Assembly: GCA_003541875.1 (NCBI GenBank)
Contig: DPLS01000268.1
Span: forward strand, 1 to 7,203
DNA: 7,203 bases
Direction of reading: 5' to 3'
Origin: Bacteroidota bacterium
GTDB lineage: Bacteria > Bacteroidota > Ignavibacteria > UBA10030 > UBA6906
Positions 1 through 6,460 of the stretch are shown here, piece by piece (position 1 is the stretch's first letter; every line of letters starts with the position of its first letter). Position numbers and translations under genes: made by a program. The notes beneath the pieces are model-generated. The model was not told where the DNA came from. It was given only the letters and a program-made list of their open reading frames with translations, and searched no databases.

Positions 1-2
1 CT

Positions 3-1124
3 CGCATAGATCCTGAGAAGAACTTCAGCCATGCGAAGTTCCTGTTCTATGGACTTCCTCTGGACATCAGCTATGATAGCGCGATAAAGTGTTCATTGCC
101 GCTGCCCGTCGACAAAGAAGGCATCAGTGGGTTCTGGGAGAGGCTGAGTCGGTCAAACTTCACTGACCTGCTCAAGCAGACGACGTTTCGTAAAGGTGAG
201 ATGAATCTGAATGATTGGGGTGTTCTGGAGTTGGTTCATGCTATCGGAAAGGAGATCTACCAGGCAGAGAACGAGGCAATCCTGTTCACGTGGTTCCTTT
301 CTTTGAAATGTGGGTTCGATACGAAGGTTGGTTTCAGTGGCGACCAGGTTTGTCTTCTCGTCCCGACCGACAACACCCTTTACGGTGTACTCTTCCTCAC
401 ACTCAACAAGACAAAGCAGAGGTACTATGTCGTAAGTCTGGACCCAAACTGGAAACTGAAGGATGAGCAGATCTTCACCTACGAAGGGAGCTACCCTAAG
501 GCCGAAGGTGTTGTGAAGTTCCTGCTTAAAGCTCCTCCGGCGATCGAGCACATGTCCTCGTCGAAGACTCTGAAGTTCTCGTACGCAGGTCAGGAACATC
601 TTATTCCCATCAAGTTCAGCAAGGATGCCGTCCGGTTCCTGGAGTACTACCCACAGACCAACTTCGAAGTCTACTTCAACGCTGCTGCATCTTCGGAAGC
701 GACCACCAGTCTCGTGAGTGCGTTGCGGCCGCTTGTGGAGGGGAAGACCGAACGCGAGGCAGTCAACATCCTGCTCCGATTCGTCCAGACTGCGTTCCGT
801 TACAAGACCGATCCGGAGCAATTTGGTAGAGAGAAACCATTCTTCCCGGATGAGACTCTGCACTACGACTACTCTGACTGTGAAGACCGCGCCATACTGT
901 TCGCGTATTTGCTGCGAACCCTCACGGGCTTGAAGGTCATTGGTCTCGATTTCCCCGGACATATCGCGACGGCAGTGAAGTTCACTGATGAAATTCCCGG
1001 AGATGCTCTAACCTATCAAGGAAAGAAATTTGTCATCTGCGATCCAACATATGAGAATGCCGATGTCGGGTGTTGCATGCCAAATTTCAAGGGTGTCGCG
1101 CCAAAGATCATAAGTATAGATTGA
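3..1124 (+). CDS. Transglutaminase-like (Cys-His-Asp) domain protein, 5'-truncated by the window edge
   Basis: The frame is open to the left edge, so the true start lies outside. A TTG at 96 could serve as a start, but the 31 upstream codons (including FLFYGLPLDISYD) look coding, so I treat the gene as partial. The C-terminal 150 residues carry the transglutaminase-like papain-fold signature: SDCEDRA with the nucleophile Cys (codon 879-881), PGHIATAV with the His (codon 960-962) and CDPTY with the Asp (codon 1041-1043). The triad is therefore complete and the domain may be catalytically competent, as protease, transglutaminase or amidase. The preceding ~200 residues contain LNDWG and WFLSLKCGF, which look like a conserved helper domain I cannot name. 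No signal peptide can be judged because the N-terminus is missing. The next gene follows after 77 bases on the same strand, suggesting an operon with exported LPP20-like proteins and an envelope location. Substrate unknown. Confidence 0.85.
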   Translation, partial: RIDPEKNFSHAKFLFYGLPLDISYDSAIKCSLPLPVDKEGISGFWERLSRSNFTDLLKQTTFRKGEMNLNDWGVLELVHAIGKEIYQAENEAILFTWFLSLKCGFDTKVGFSGDQVCLLVPTDNTLYGVLFLTLNKTKQRYYVVSLDPNWKLKDEQIFTYEGSYPKAEGVVKFLLKAPPAIEHMSSSKTLKFSYAGQEHLIPIKFSKDAVRFLEYYPQTNFEVYFNAAASSEATTSLVSALRPLVEGKTEREAVNILLRFVQTAFRYKTDPEQFGREKPFFPDETLHYDYSDCEDRAILFAYLLRTLTGLKVIGLDFPGHIATAVKFTDEIPGDALTYQGKKFVICDPTYENADVGCCMPNFKGVAPKIISID

Positions 1125-1189
1125 TCATAGAACACATCGTTAAGTCTAGGCACAAACCCAACAGATCCTCCATCCACTAACAACTCATA

Positions 1190-1196
1190 AAGGAGA
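1190..1196 (+). promoter_or_regulatory. Shine-Dalgarno site of the LPP20-like lipoprotein gene
   Basis: AAGGAGA lies five bases before the ATG at 1202, a near-perfect ribosome binding site. It fixes the start and shows that this organism uses SD-dependent initiation. Confidence 0.75.
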
Positions 1197-1201
1197 ACTC
1201 T

Positions 1202-1798
1202 ATGCGTATCCTCGGTCTCACCATCCTATTCACTGTGCTTGCTGTGTTGCTTCTAGGTTGTGGGGGTTCGAAGTCGCTTCAATCAGCCTCGGAGTGTGAC
1301 ATGCCGGAATGGTATTCCAATGTACCGCAAGACCCCAACTATCTATTCTCTGCAAAGAGTGCGACTTCGCAAGACATGCAGCTTTCGCTCGACAAAGCTA
1401 CAACCGATGCTCGGACAGAGATCGGTCGGCAAACCGAATTGAAAGTTCAGGGACTGCAGAAGAAGTTTGATGAAGAGGTCGGTGTTGGCAACGATGCTCA
1501 GTTGTTGCAGCAGTTCACGCAGGCGAACAAGACTGTGGTATCAACGAGCTTGTCGGGGACCAAGGTGAGATCGCAGAAACTCTGCAAAGATGGCGACATC
1601 TGGCGTTCGTATGTGTTGGTTGAGTATCCCGTTGGTGCCGCGAACGAAGCCCTCATGCAGCAACTGAAGAAGAACGAACAGATGTATACCCGGTTCCGAT
1701 CGAGCCAGACGTTCAAGGAACTCGACGAAGATGTGCAGAAGTACGAGGATTGGAAGAAGACACAGCAGTCACAGCCGACAGGTACCGAGGGGAAATAG
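1202..1798 (+). CDS. LPP20-like family lipoprotein
   Basis: This is a 198-residue exported lipoprotein. The N-terminus is a type II signal peptide: Arg2, a hydrophobic core at residues 4-18, then the lipobox LLGC with Cys20 as the lipidated residue. Residues 21-23 are GGS, without an Asp at +2. The mature part begins with PEWYSNVPQDPNYLFSAKSA (35-54), followed by a helix rich in Ala, Asp and Arg around KATTDARTEIGRQ. This is the pattern of the LPP20 family (PDWY..pP.d..YlyavG.a.s.....A...A...AR). The C-terminal third is helical and charged and ends in a low-complexity Gln/Thr/Gly tail. The gene sits between a transglutaminase-like gene and a second LPP20-like gene, so the three probably form an envelope operon. 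LPP20 proteins are outer-membrane or surface lipoproteins of unknown biochemical role. The family call is fairly sure; function is not known. Confidence 0.82.
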   Translation: MRILGLTILFTVLAVLLLGCGGSKSLQSASECDMPEWYSNVPQDPNYLFSAKSATSQDMQLSLDKATTDARTEIGRQTELKVQGLQKKFDEEVGVGNDAQLLQQFTQANKTVVSTSLSGTKVRSQKLCKDGDIWRSYVLVEYPVGAANEALMQQLKKNEQMYTRFRSSQTFKELDEDVQKYEDWKKTQQSQPTGTEGK

Positions 1799-1817
1799 AC
1801 GGCATCGAACCTGACAA

Positions 1818-2555
1818 GTGGCAGCAGTGAGAGTCTTCTCCCTGGCGATTGCTCTGGCGTTTGCTCGGCCGGGTGTTTGTCAAGAATATCCACATTGGTT
1901 TCTGTTCCAGGGTGGGATAGGTTGTGGGAAGATTGCGGTGGGGTTCGTGAATCCTGCATTCCATGCAGATTCCGCTGCTGCCCTTGCTGTCCGTTGTGCG
2001 TGTGAGAACTATGTGAGACAGTCCGCCGTGAAAATCTCCGGCGGACAGAGTTTCTGGGCGACCGAAGCCGGCACCTATTGGATGGGAGCAGACTTCTCAG
2101 AAGAGTATGATACGCTGAGCGGGTCCGAAGTCTGCGCACATCTTGGCGTACTCGATGCCGTTGCTACTGCAGGTGGAGTGTTTGCCCTTGTCGGCAGCCC
2201 GGAATGCGATGTTTCAAGCATCAGGGGGAAAATGATTTCCATTGTGGGAAATAGTCCCCCTGGCTGGATCGAGAGACTTCCTAGCGAGAGAGGATCCCAC
2301 TTTGCTGTGGGGATCGCGCCACAATACTTCTACGAGATAAGTTCTTGGGTTGAGGCGGAGCAGGCGGCCAGGCGCAATCTTGCTCGTGCGGTTCACACGA
2401 CAATGAAATCAATTCAAAAACAAACCACAACTGAGGCACAAGAAGTACGGCACGAGGAGCTTTCCGTGATGTTGAGGGACTATCAAGTTGTCGCACGGTG
2501 GCGCGATATGAAGCGACAAATCTTCTACGTGCTCCTAAGGATGCCAATCAATTAA
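1818..2555 (+). CDS. Exported protein with two LPP20-like units
   Basis: This 245-residue protein starts with GTG at 1818, the earliest possible start because TGA at 1812 closes the frame; GTG at 1827 is an alternative. Neither has a strong SD, and the gap to the previous stop is only 19 bases, so translational coupling is likely. Residues 4-21 (VRVFSLAIALAFARPGVC) form a signal peptide; PGVC is a poor lipobox, so cleavage by signal peptidase I is more likely. Two regions resemble each other and the LPP20 pattern. Residues 25-64 run from PHWF through AVGFVNPAF to an Ala-rich helix. Residues 148-187 run from PGWI through FAVGIAPQYF to AEQAARRNLA. Between them, GGQSFWATEAGTYWMGADF (75-93) is rich in aromatics and looks like a conserved block. 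The C-terminus (VVARWRD...FYVLLRMP) matches the closing strand of LPP20-like domains. Probably periplasmic or outer-membrane associated, working with the upstream lipoprotein. Function unknown. Confidence 0.72.
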   Translation: MAAVRVFSLAIALAFARPGVCQEYPHWFLFQGGIGCGKIAVGFVNPAFHADSAAALAVRCACENYVRQSAVKISGGQSFWATEAGTYWMGADFSEEYDTLSGSEVCAHLGVLDAVATAGGVFALVGSPECDVSSIRGKMISIVGNSPPGWIERLPSERGSHFAVGIAPQYFYEISSWVEAEQAARRNLARAVHTTMKSIQKQTTTEAQEVRHEELSVMLRDYQVVARWRDMKRQIFYVLLRMPIN

Positions 2556-2618
2556 ACCGCAGCCCAACCCAGCACGTAATCTCTTCGGACCACCTTCGTA
2601 CTCCACCCCATTCCACCA

Positions 2619-4814
2619 CTACTTCGACGTAAGTGTGAAGACTCCATCCCAGTCGTCCGGGAGCTGCTCCTTCGATAGCGTGTCGCATCGATCTCTGAGC
2701 GTGGTCGATGGGCCATCATGTGGATCGATCCTCAGTATAGCTTCAAACCTGGCAATTGCACGGGCGAAGTCTTTTGCTCGATACAGATTCAGTCCTTCCG
2801 CAAAGAGTCCCAACTTTTCTTCGGTAATATCCGGAAGCGCTTGGTTCTCCGAGATGAGCTCGAAGATCCGGATGGGGATCTGCTTTCCCTTGACGCGTAA
2901 GAAATCAAGTTCGCGCGCTCGCACCACTCCGCCCGCCTTGTTCAGAGTGCTTTCGCTGACGATGATATCTGTCCCAAACATCTTATTGACTCCTTCAAGT
3001 CGCGAGGCCAGATTCACCGTATCACCAATCGCCGTGTAGTCCAATCGGTTTGTGTGGCCTATATTGCCAACGATCATGTTGCCGGAGTTCAAGCCGATTC
3101 GCGTCTTGAAATTGACAGTACCGTGACGTTTGGATTTTTCCGTGTAGTACTCGCCGAGCGTTCTCTGCACTTCGAGTGCCGTCAGACAGGCGACTTTCGC
3201 ATGATCCGGGTGGGGGATTGGGGCGCTGAATATTGCCATGACGGCGTCACCAATGTACTTGTCCAGCATCGCGTCGTTCCGCAAGATGCAATCAGACGCG
3301 AGAGAGAGATACTCGTTGAGTAGACCGACCAATTCCTTCGGTGAGTGTTGCTCAGAGATCGTTGTGAAGTCTTTAATGTCCGAGAAGTATACAGTCCCTT
3401 CGATCAACTTGCCCCCGAGTTCGACCTGATCCACGTTCTCGACAATTTCAGTCACGACTTGTGGACTGAGATAGCGATTGAATGCCTTCCGAAGCTGACG
3501 CTTCTGTCTTCCCTCGGTGGCGTAGCTGACGATCGCCGAAGCAAGAAAAGTACCTGACAACGAAACCTCGGGTCCGACCAAAGGTACCCACCAGCCTGAA
3601 TGGTAGAAAACGAGAAAGATGATTCCTCCATACAACAACCCGACTGCGACAACAGCGGGGACGCTGTACAGGACCTTCCTGGCCATGAAGAAGATCAAAG
3701 CTGCAGCCAGCGACAACACCAACCCTAGCAGGTAAGGCCATACAGATCGCATCTCCCGAACGCGATGGCCGTCGAGTAGGTTGGAGAGGACGGTGGCATG
3801 AATCTCCATGCCGGGGTAAGGTTCGAGTGAAGTGAACGGGGTAGGCTTGAAATCGAAAAGCCCGGCCGCGGACCCTCCTACAATCACGATCTTCCCAGCA
3901 AATTGTCGGAGGGGGACATCGGGTGGCAAACCCTGCTGGATTTTCAATTCAGAATAGATCAGCGAGTGAAAGGAGTAGTACCGAAACGCTCCAGTTGGAC
4001 CGCCCTTTCCGTACCAATAAATGACATGCCTTCCTTCGTTGGATCTGACTCGAGCAGCCAGAAGGGAGTCAAGTTGGTTCTCCTGAAGACCGTTCGCTTC
4101 CGCGTAGCTTGCGAGTGAAAAATGTGGGACCCAACCTCCGGCGAACCTGAATCCCAACGAGACCCTGCGGCAGATATCATCCACGTCGCTCTCAAAATTT
4201 ACTATGCCCAGCTTTGCCGCTCCGTTTTGGAATGCCTGGATCGGGGCAACTACACGAGTAAATGCCGGTTGTGAAGGAAGCCCAGGTGTGCCTGACAGAA
4301 TGAACCTCTTCACTAGAGAGCCGCCTGCCTGATCCCCCTGTTCCTGGATGCTGAGCTGCGCGGCGAGCACAACGTTGCCGGAGCGATCCATCCCGTCTGC
4401 GAACGCACTATCTGATTCATGACCTTCGATTTCCAATCGATCGATGTCGTGGCCCGAGAAATCGACATCAAATGCGATGACACGTGCGCCGGCACGGTGA
4501 AGATATGAAACGAGCAATCCGTAAAACTGGCGTGGCCATGGCCAGTGTACCGATTGGTGCTCGAAGAAGTCCAGGCTGTTTTGATCGATTGCAACTAAAA
4601 CGACGGAACTGTCAGCTTGATAGAGACGCGGGAGCAATTGGAACCGCCAGTCGAGTGATCCCAGCTCGAGCGCGTCCAGTGTGCCGCTCAACTGGACAAT
4701 AGCAAAGAGTAGCCAACTGAGTCCCGCCACCAGCAGGGCCATCCGTAGCTGCGACTTCTGAAGGTGATGGAAGAAGGATCTTATTGAATATGTTGGTTCA
4801 CCGGCTGACTTCAT
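2619..4814 (-). CDS. CHASE2-domain class III adenylate/guanylate cyclase
   Basis: A membrane-bound nucleotide cyclase. Numbering is from the furthest possible start, a TTG at 4895 (758 residues). I prefer the ATG at 4814 (Met28, 731 residues) because the TTG form lacks an SD and adds only a polar tail; the ATG has just a weak GAGA, so this is not settled. Order: TM helix at ~52-70, extracytoplasmic CHASE2 sensor ~75-380 (including SLDWRF and FDVDFSGHD), three TM helices within ~386-457, a linker with FNRYLSPQVV, cyclase domain ~497-680, TPR-like helices ~693-725 and the typical C-terminal WDGVFTLTSK. Catalytic residues are present: metal-binding Asp506 (YFSDIKDF) and Asp550 (KYIGDAVMA), base-selecting Lys546 with Thr621 (DYTAIGDTVNLASR), and transition-state Asn628 and Arg632. 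A K/T pair is the class IIIb pattern, usually adenylate cyclase and often bicarbonate-responsive. It lies downstream of a PycTM-like gene on the same strand, so probably in one operon with it. Confidence 0.93.
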   Translation of the reverse strand: MKSAGEPTYSIRSFFHHLQKSQLRMALLVAGLSWLLFAIVQLSGTLDALELGSLDWRFQLLPRLYQADSSVVLVAIDQNSLDFFEHQSVHWPWPRQFYGLLVSYLHRAGARVIAFDVDFSGHDIDRLEIEGHESDSAFADGMDRSGNVVLAAQLSIQEQGDQAGGSLVKRFILSGTPGLPSQPAFTRVVAPIQAFQNGAAKLGIVNFESDVDDICRRVSLGFRFAGGWVPHFSLASYAEANGLQENQLDSLLAARVRSNEGRHVIYWYGKGGPTGAFRYYSFHSLIYSELKIQQGLPPDVPLRQFAGKIVIVGGSAAGLFDFKPTPFTSLEPYPGMEIHATVLSNLLDGHRVREMRSVWPYLLGLVLSLAAALIFFMARKVLYSVPAVVAVGLLYGGIIFLVFYHSGWWVPLVGPEVSLSGTFLASAIVSYATEGRQKRQLRKAFNRYLSPQVVTEIVENVDQVELGGKLIEGTVYFSDIKDFTTISEQHSPKELVGLLNEYLSLASDCILRNDAMLDKYIGDAVMAIFSAPIPHPDHAKVACLTALEVQRTLGEYYTEKSKRHGTVNFKTRIGLNSGNMIVGNIGHTNRLDYTAIGDTVNLASRLEGVNKMFGTDIIVSESTLNKAGGVVRARELDFLRVKGKQIPIRIFELISENQALPDITEEKLGLFAEGLNLYRAKDFARAIARFEAILRIDPHDGPSTTLRDRCDTLSKEQLPDDWDGVFTLTSK

Positions 4815-4940
4815 GCAGTCTCGTGGAATCTTGCTTGTGTCGATCTCTGGCTCGCGCAAGCGCGCTGGAGCGGACCCGGAACGTTTGAAAACCAATCAGT
4901 GACATGAAAGAACGGATGTGCCATGAGATGTTGTATTGGG

Positions 4941-5504
4941 CTAGTGGACCAATGCGAGAAGCATACCGACAGTTGCCCAAAAAAGAAACGTAAGAAAAAG
5001 AAAATTCAAGCTTTGTCTGATCGCGGCGAACTTCCTCATGGCGATAGCTGCCTTTTGATACACCTGGGAGAGGATAGCATCGCGGATCTCCTCCGGTTGT
5101 TGGCGCATGAACTTGGTGAGAAACTCCTGCTCGCTCAAGTTGGCTATGTGCCCGAAGTACAAGAGGGAGGGCTTCTGTCTCTTGTTGCTCAAAGCGGGTC
5201 GAGTGACCAAAAGAGCAAAGTACACACAGAGCAGAAGAGCGAAAACCATCAGCACCGTCGTACCTGCTGCAAGCTTCTGGACGGATGTGACGGAAGGATC
5301 CAAGAAATCAAATCGGATCCGAGCAGTCAGGGGAGCAATCGTAGCAGCCATGAATGTACAGGCAGCCAAAATCAATTGTGCTTTCCTGTCTGCAAGGTCG
5401 ATTTGTCTATCGAGGTGACCGTTCAGTGAGTCAGCAAGAGAAACGATTTCTTTTTCGGCTTCTTCTCCCGACCGTGCATTCGTTGAATCAGCAGGTATCG
5501 TCAT
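4941..5504 (-). CDS. Three-helix membrane protein resembling Pycsar effector PycTM (DUF5706)
   Basis: A 187-residue protein. The ATG at 5504 is chosen because AGGAG stands four bases before it; the frame continues 16 codons further to a TTG at 5552, but without an SD. Layout: a cytoplasmic helix with HLDRQIDLADRKAQLIL (30-46), TM1 ~43-60, TM2 ~80-101, a soluble segment with SLLYFGHIANLSEQEFLTKF (113-132) and QVYQKAAIAMRKFAAIRQS (147-165), and TM3 ~164-185. The ADRKA motif before TM1, the LLYFG..anLs.eeF segment after TM2, the Y..a.....K....r.s helix before a final TM, and a length near 180 all match my memory of the PycTM/DUF5706 family. Those proteins are thought to damage the inner membrane when a cyclic pyrimidine nucleotide binds. 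A class III cyclase gene follows on the same strand, 45 or 126 bases away depending on its start. This supports a nucleotide-signalling pair, though the ligand may be cAMP here. Other small membrane-effector families are possible. Confidence 0.72.
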   Translation of the reverse strand: MTIPADSTNARSGEEAEKEIVSLADSLNGHLDRQIDLADRKAQLILAACTFMAATIAPLTARIRFDFLDPSVTSVQKLAAGTTVLMVFALLLCVYFALLVTRPALSNKRQKPSLLYFGHIANLSEQEFLTKFMRQQPEEIRDAILSQVYQKAAIAMRKFAAIRQSLNFLFLTFLFWATVGMLLALVH

Positions 5505-5507
5505 TGT

Positions 5508-5513
5508 TCTCCT
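5508..5513 (-). promoter_or_regulatory. Shine-Dalgarno site of the PycTM-like gene
   Basis: On the minus strand AGGAGA precedes the ATG at 5504, with four bases between AGGAG and the ATG. This favours that ATG over the upstream TTG at 5552 and trims 16 residues from the longest frame. Confidence 0.65.
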
Positions 5514-5807
5514 ATATCGTAAGGAAGAGGCTCTGGGTGTCTTTCGCCACAAATGCTTAGTGAAACTACGTTAGAGTTTACAAAAAAGCAACACTTTCGG
5601 GGTCGGGGTTCTATTCGCAATGCAATCCGCGCATCGTGCCGACACGCGCTATGCCGGTTTCTGTTTGATGAAACCATAGAGGAGGACGAAAAGGATCAGG
5701 TCAAGCCGGCGACAGGAATCTCATTCAGTGCAGCCGATTGCCTGCGAGTACCTTGTCCAGATGTGTGCCTTCAACATCAATACGATAGTTCAGTCAACGT
5801 ATAGTGC

Positions 5808-5835
5808 TTGCCTTTTCGGAGGGTTAATGTATATT
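5808..5835 (+). promoter_or_regulatory. Candidate sigma-70-type promoter for the cNMP-binding gene
   Basis: TTGCCT at 5808-5813 (4 of 6 to TTGACA) and TATATT at 5830-5835 (5 of 6 to TATAAT) are separated by 16 bases. Transcription would begin near 5842, giving a leader of about 100 bases before the ATG at 5945. The match is good but comes from eye inspection. If the organism is a member of Bacteroidia, its housekeeping sigma factor would use a different consensus. Confidence 0.42.
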
Positions 5836-5888
5836 ACGTGGGCACACCAGCTACTTTCGGGACGGAAGTCCACTCTTGCTGCAATTCG

Positions 5889-5919
5889 AAGAGGGAACGC
5901 GACCGCCCGCGTCACTCTT
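5889..5919 (+). promoter_or_regulatory. Possible leader hairpin upstream of the cNMP-binding gene
   Basis: AAGAG (5889-5893) can pair with CTCTT (5915-5919), and ACGCG (5897-5901) with CGCGT (5908-5912). This gives two five-pair stems joined by a 3x2 internal loop and closed by a six-base loop. It ends 12 bases before the SD at 5932-5937, so it could affect message stability or translation. No long T run follows, so it is not a convincing terminator. Chance is possible. Confidence 0.28.
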
Positions 5920-5931
5920 TCTCATGTGAAC

Positions 5932-5937
5932 AAGAGG
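5932..5937 (+). promoter_or_regulatory. Shine-Dalgarno site of the cNMP-binding gene
   Basis: AAGAGG lies seven bases before the ATG at 5945 and supports that start. Confidence 0.6.
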
Positions 5938-5944
5938 TACGCTC

Positions 5945-6457
5945 ATGAACAGTCTCTTTGGAAACATTTTCAAAGGCAAGTCAACCAAGACTGAAGAAGA
6001 CAGAATCATCGACTTGTTGAAGGGTATCCCGTTGTTTGATGGACTGACTTCCCGTGAGCTTTCAGCGGTCGAGAGAATCCTTCATCGTCGGACATACCGG
6101 TCCGAGGAGACAATCTTTCGGCAAGGAGAACCGGGAGTAGGGATGTACATTATCATCGAGGGCAGGGTTGCAGTGGTTGCGGAGCCGGGATCGCGCACGT
6201 TGGCGCAACTCCAAACAGGTGAGTTCTTTGGAGAGCTTGCGTTGCTTGATGATTCCCCGCGCTCTGCGTCTGCCATTGCACAGGAGGAATGTCGGATGCT
6301 TGGGTTCTTCCAGCCGGACCTGTTCGGGCTTATCGATCGCAACCCTCACCTTGGCGTTAAGATCGTAATGAGACTGGCGCGTGTGATTGGCGAGCGTCTG
6401 AAGAAATGCAATGAACAACTCGAGTCACGTTCAGTTGGCCGGGTGGAGGGAGCTTAG
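5945..6457 (+). CDS. Stand-alone cyclic nucleotide-binding (CRP-like) domain protein
   Basis: A 170-residue cytoplasmic protein made almost entirely of one cNMP-binding domain. Residues 20-38 (RIIDLLKGIPLFDGLTSRE) are the typical entry helix, followed by the beta-roll with IFRQGEPGVGMYIIIEGRV (57-75). The phosphate-binding cassette is EFFGELALLDDSPRSASA (93-110), with the ribose-contacting Glu97 and the phosphate-contacting Arg106 and Ser107 all present, so ligand binding is likely. After the cassette come only the C-helix region and a short polar tail. There is no helix-turn-helix, so it is not a CRP/FNR transcription factor. The stop is three bases before the ATG of an AI-2E family permease, so the two are almost certainly cotranscribed and the domain may gate or report on that permease. 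It is divergent from, and close to, a class III cyclase operon, a plausible ligand source. Domain call very sure; partner inferred. Confidence 0.92.
   Translation: MNSLFGNIFKGKSTKTEEDRIIDLLKGIPLFDGLTSRELSAVERILHRRTYRSEETIFRQGEPGVGMYIIIEGRVAVVAEPGSRTLAQLQTGEFFGELALLDDSPRSASAIAQEECRMLGFFQPDLFGLIDRNPHLGVKIVMRLARVIGERLKKCNEQLESRSVGRVEGA
6445..6449 (+). promoter_or_regulatory. Shine-Dalgarno site of the permease gene, inside the preceding CDS
   Basis: GGAGG lies inside the last codons of the cNMP-binding gene, 11 bases before the ATG at 6461. Together with the three-base gap between the genes, this suggests coupled translation. Confidence 0.55.
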
Positions 6458-6460
6458 CTT

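Larger units (their letters stand above)
5505..5944. other. Divergent intergenic region between the PycTM-like and cNMP-binding genes
   Basis: These 440 bases separate two divergently read transcription units and must hold the promoters for both. Short open frames exist (for example 5553-5804 on the + strand), but they have no SD and no recognisable family, and I do not call them genes. On the minus strand I see no convincing promoter; a TTG element near 5588-5593 has no good -10 partner. The + side has a good promoter candidate at 5808-5835 and a possible leader hairpin at 5889-5919. A minus-strand frame at 5649-5720 encodes a hydrophobic stretch but has no start codon. GAGGAGG near 5677-5684 looks like an SD but no start codon follows it. 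Confidence 0.6.

Noticed and set aside
153..962. 269-residue minus-strand open frame
   Set aside because: It lies fully opposite the transglutaminase-like gene, whose triad motifs are clear. Its protein is Arg/Leu/Val-rich with no recognisable domain, as expected of an antisense shadow.
1498..2139. 213-residue minus-strand open frame
   Set aside because: It is antisense to the LPP20-like lipoprotein and the following gene. Its Ser/Arg/Cys-rich composition is typical of a shadow frame.
2556..2618. Convergent gap searched for a bidirectional terminator
   Set aside because: No stem of useful length and no T run is visible in the 63 bases between the two convergent stops.
4979..5009. A-rich tract with repeated AAAAGAAA-like words
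   Set aside because: It encodes the Phe/Leu-rich last TM helix of the PycTM-like protein on the minus strand (TTT/TTC/CTT codons), so codon content explains it.
4923..5429. 168-residue plus-strand open frame
   Set aside because: It is opposite the PycTM-like gene, with a Lys-run and Ser/Gln-rich low-complexity product and no SD. The minus-strand frame has coherent TM helices and family motifs.
5860..5871. Short inverted repeat GGAC-GGAA-GTCC
   Set aside because: Only four pairs and no extension of the stem; too short to separate from chance.
5728..5994. 88-residue plus-strand open frame overlapping the start of the cNMP-binding gene
   Set aside because: It has no SD, no recognisable family and runs into the well-supported cNMP-binding gene in another frame.
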